DNA from: Sva-07 sp963728195
GTDB taxonomy: Bacteria; Actinomycetota; Acidimicrobiia; Acidimicrobiales; Ilumatobacteraceae
DNA length: 64,000 nt
Reading direction: 5' to 3'
Assembly (NCBI GenBank): GCA_963728195.1
Contig: CAVSIX010000018.1
Location: forward strand, 22,820-86,819
The notes under the pieces were generated by a model. That model saw nothing but the letters and a program-made list of their open reading frames with translations, made no database searches and was not told the DNA's origin. Position numbers and translations under genes: made by a program. This document shows positions 63,489 through 64,000 of the stretch, piece by piece (the first letter of the stretch is position 1; each line of letters starts with the position of its first letter).

Positions 63489-64000
63489 ACCCGAAACGGT
63501 CGTAGTTGCCGATGCCGTCGTTTCCGAACGACCAGTAACTGCGCGACACGAACGAGACGCCGGGGCTGTCGCCTTGCGCCGGGAGCAGCGCGACGTTCTT
63601 GCCGTCTGCCTGCATGTCCGACACCACGCTGGACGGTGTTGTGCTCGGCATGAAGTAGAGCGTGAACGAGCGCTCGGGAGCGAGAACCGGATTGCCGTCC
63701 ACGAACGGGTTGGTCGAGCCCTCGTCCGGGATGATGTCCTGGTCGGACAGCTTGTACACCGGAACGCCGGCGGTGGTGTACAGGTACCAGGCCATCCAGT
63801 TCGAGTACGGGAAGTCGCCCTCGACGACGTAGGCCCAGTCAGCGGTGTCGCTGTTCAGCTTCTGCCCGGCCGCCGTGTAGCCCGCGGAGAAGCTCGGCTG
63901 GATCGGGTAGAAGTCGGCCGACGATGCGTCGACGACCATCGGGCAGTCATTGCCGGTCACGGCCGGGTTGGCGTCGCGTGGCATCGATGATTCGGTCGAC
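63484..64000 (-). pseudogene. N-terminal part of the same frameshifted exported protein, cut by the window end
   Basis: Frame open from the window edge, with MPRDANPAVTGNDCPMV at 63984 possibly internal, since it is preceded by in-frame codons. Continues PSFSAGYTAAGQKLNSDTADWAYVVEGDFPYSNWMAWYLY, YKLSDQDIIPDEGSTNPFVDG, APERSFTLYFMP to RSYWSFGNDGIGNYDRFG, then passes into non-coding sequence. Removing one base of GGGTTT joins it to the downstream part (RFG-LPATTNTP). Probably secreted; signal peptide would be beyond the edge. Confidence 0.55.

Overview
The window is a contiguous, gene-dense, very GC-rich chromosomal segment from an actinobacterium, most likely class Acidimicrobiia (Ilumatobacter-like). 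This is inferred from the combination of a MreBCD-PBP2-RodA cluster, an RNase E/G with a D/T- and R/G-rich N-terminus, an FtsY with an N-terminal membrane anchor, GTP-type PEP carboxykinase, a sepIVA-DUF177-rnc-mutM-smc-ftsY order shared with mycobacteria, and start sites that often sit 6-9 bases after a TANNNT-type -10 box (leaderless transcription). About two thirds is a core housekeeping block, mostly on the minus strand; no rRNA, tRNA, insertion sequence or CRISPR array was seen.

Layout. 1-3.7 kb: a helicase-nuclease pair (AddB-like end, AddA/RecB-like protein). 3.7-6.6 kb: a membrane protein, an enoyl-CoA hydratase, a 36-residue membrane peptide, a cupredoxin lipoprotein and YraN. 6.7-10.6 kb: the rpsP operon (rpsP-khpA-rimM-trmD, rplS) after ffh. 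10.7-22.4 kb: an acyl-CoA dehydrogenase, then ftsY, smc, mutM, rnc, acpP, plsX, rpmF, DUF177, a SepIVA-like coiled coil, coaD and rsmD. 22.5-31.4 kb: recG and a FakA-like kinase diverging from rpmB, then pckG, rpmA-rplU and an alkylsulfatase-like metallohydrolase. 31.4-35.8 kb: an orphan DUF4157 protein with a transglutaminase-like C-terminus, and RNase E/G translationally linked to a HesB-like gene with an in-frame UGA and a SECIS-like hairpin (a selenoprotein). 36.1-42.5 kb: rodA, mrdA, mreD, mreC, mreB (cell elongation). 42.5-48.1 kb: ndk, folC, clpX, clpP, tig. 48.1-64 kb: a more accessory plus/minus mixture (LysM-NlpC/P60 hydrolase, small reductases, a decayed toxin-antitoxin pair, a broken nucleotidyltransferase-like gene, an M20 amidohydrolase, a flippase-like protein with a pseudokinase domain, a large lipoprotein and a frameshifted exported protein at the edge).

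The genes that interact most closely are: SRP (ffh, ftsY); 30S/tRNA maturation (rpsP, khpA, rimM, trmD); lipid supply (acpP, plsX, FakA-like); the elongasome (mreBCD, PBP2, RodA); and protein quality control (tig, clpP, clpX). Several intergenic spaces carry local palindromic or tandem repeats of at least five different types. The strongest unusual signals are the HesB-like selenoprotein with its SECIS element, the DUF4157/transglutaminase-like orphan effector, three identical 41-bp palindromic units between smc and ftsY, and three frame breaks (RNase E N-terminus, a nucleotidyltransferase-like gene, the right-edge gene).
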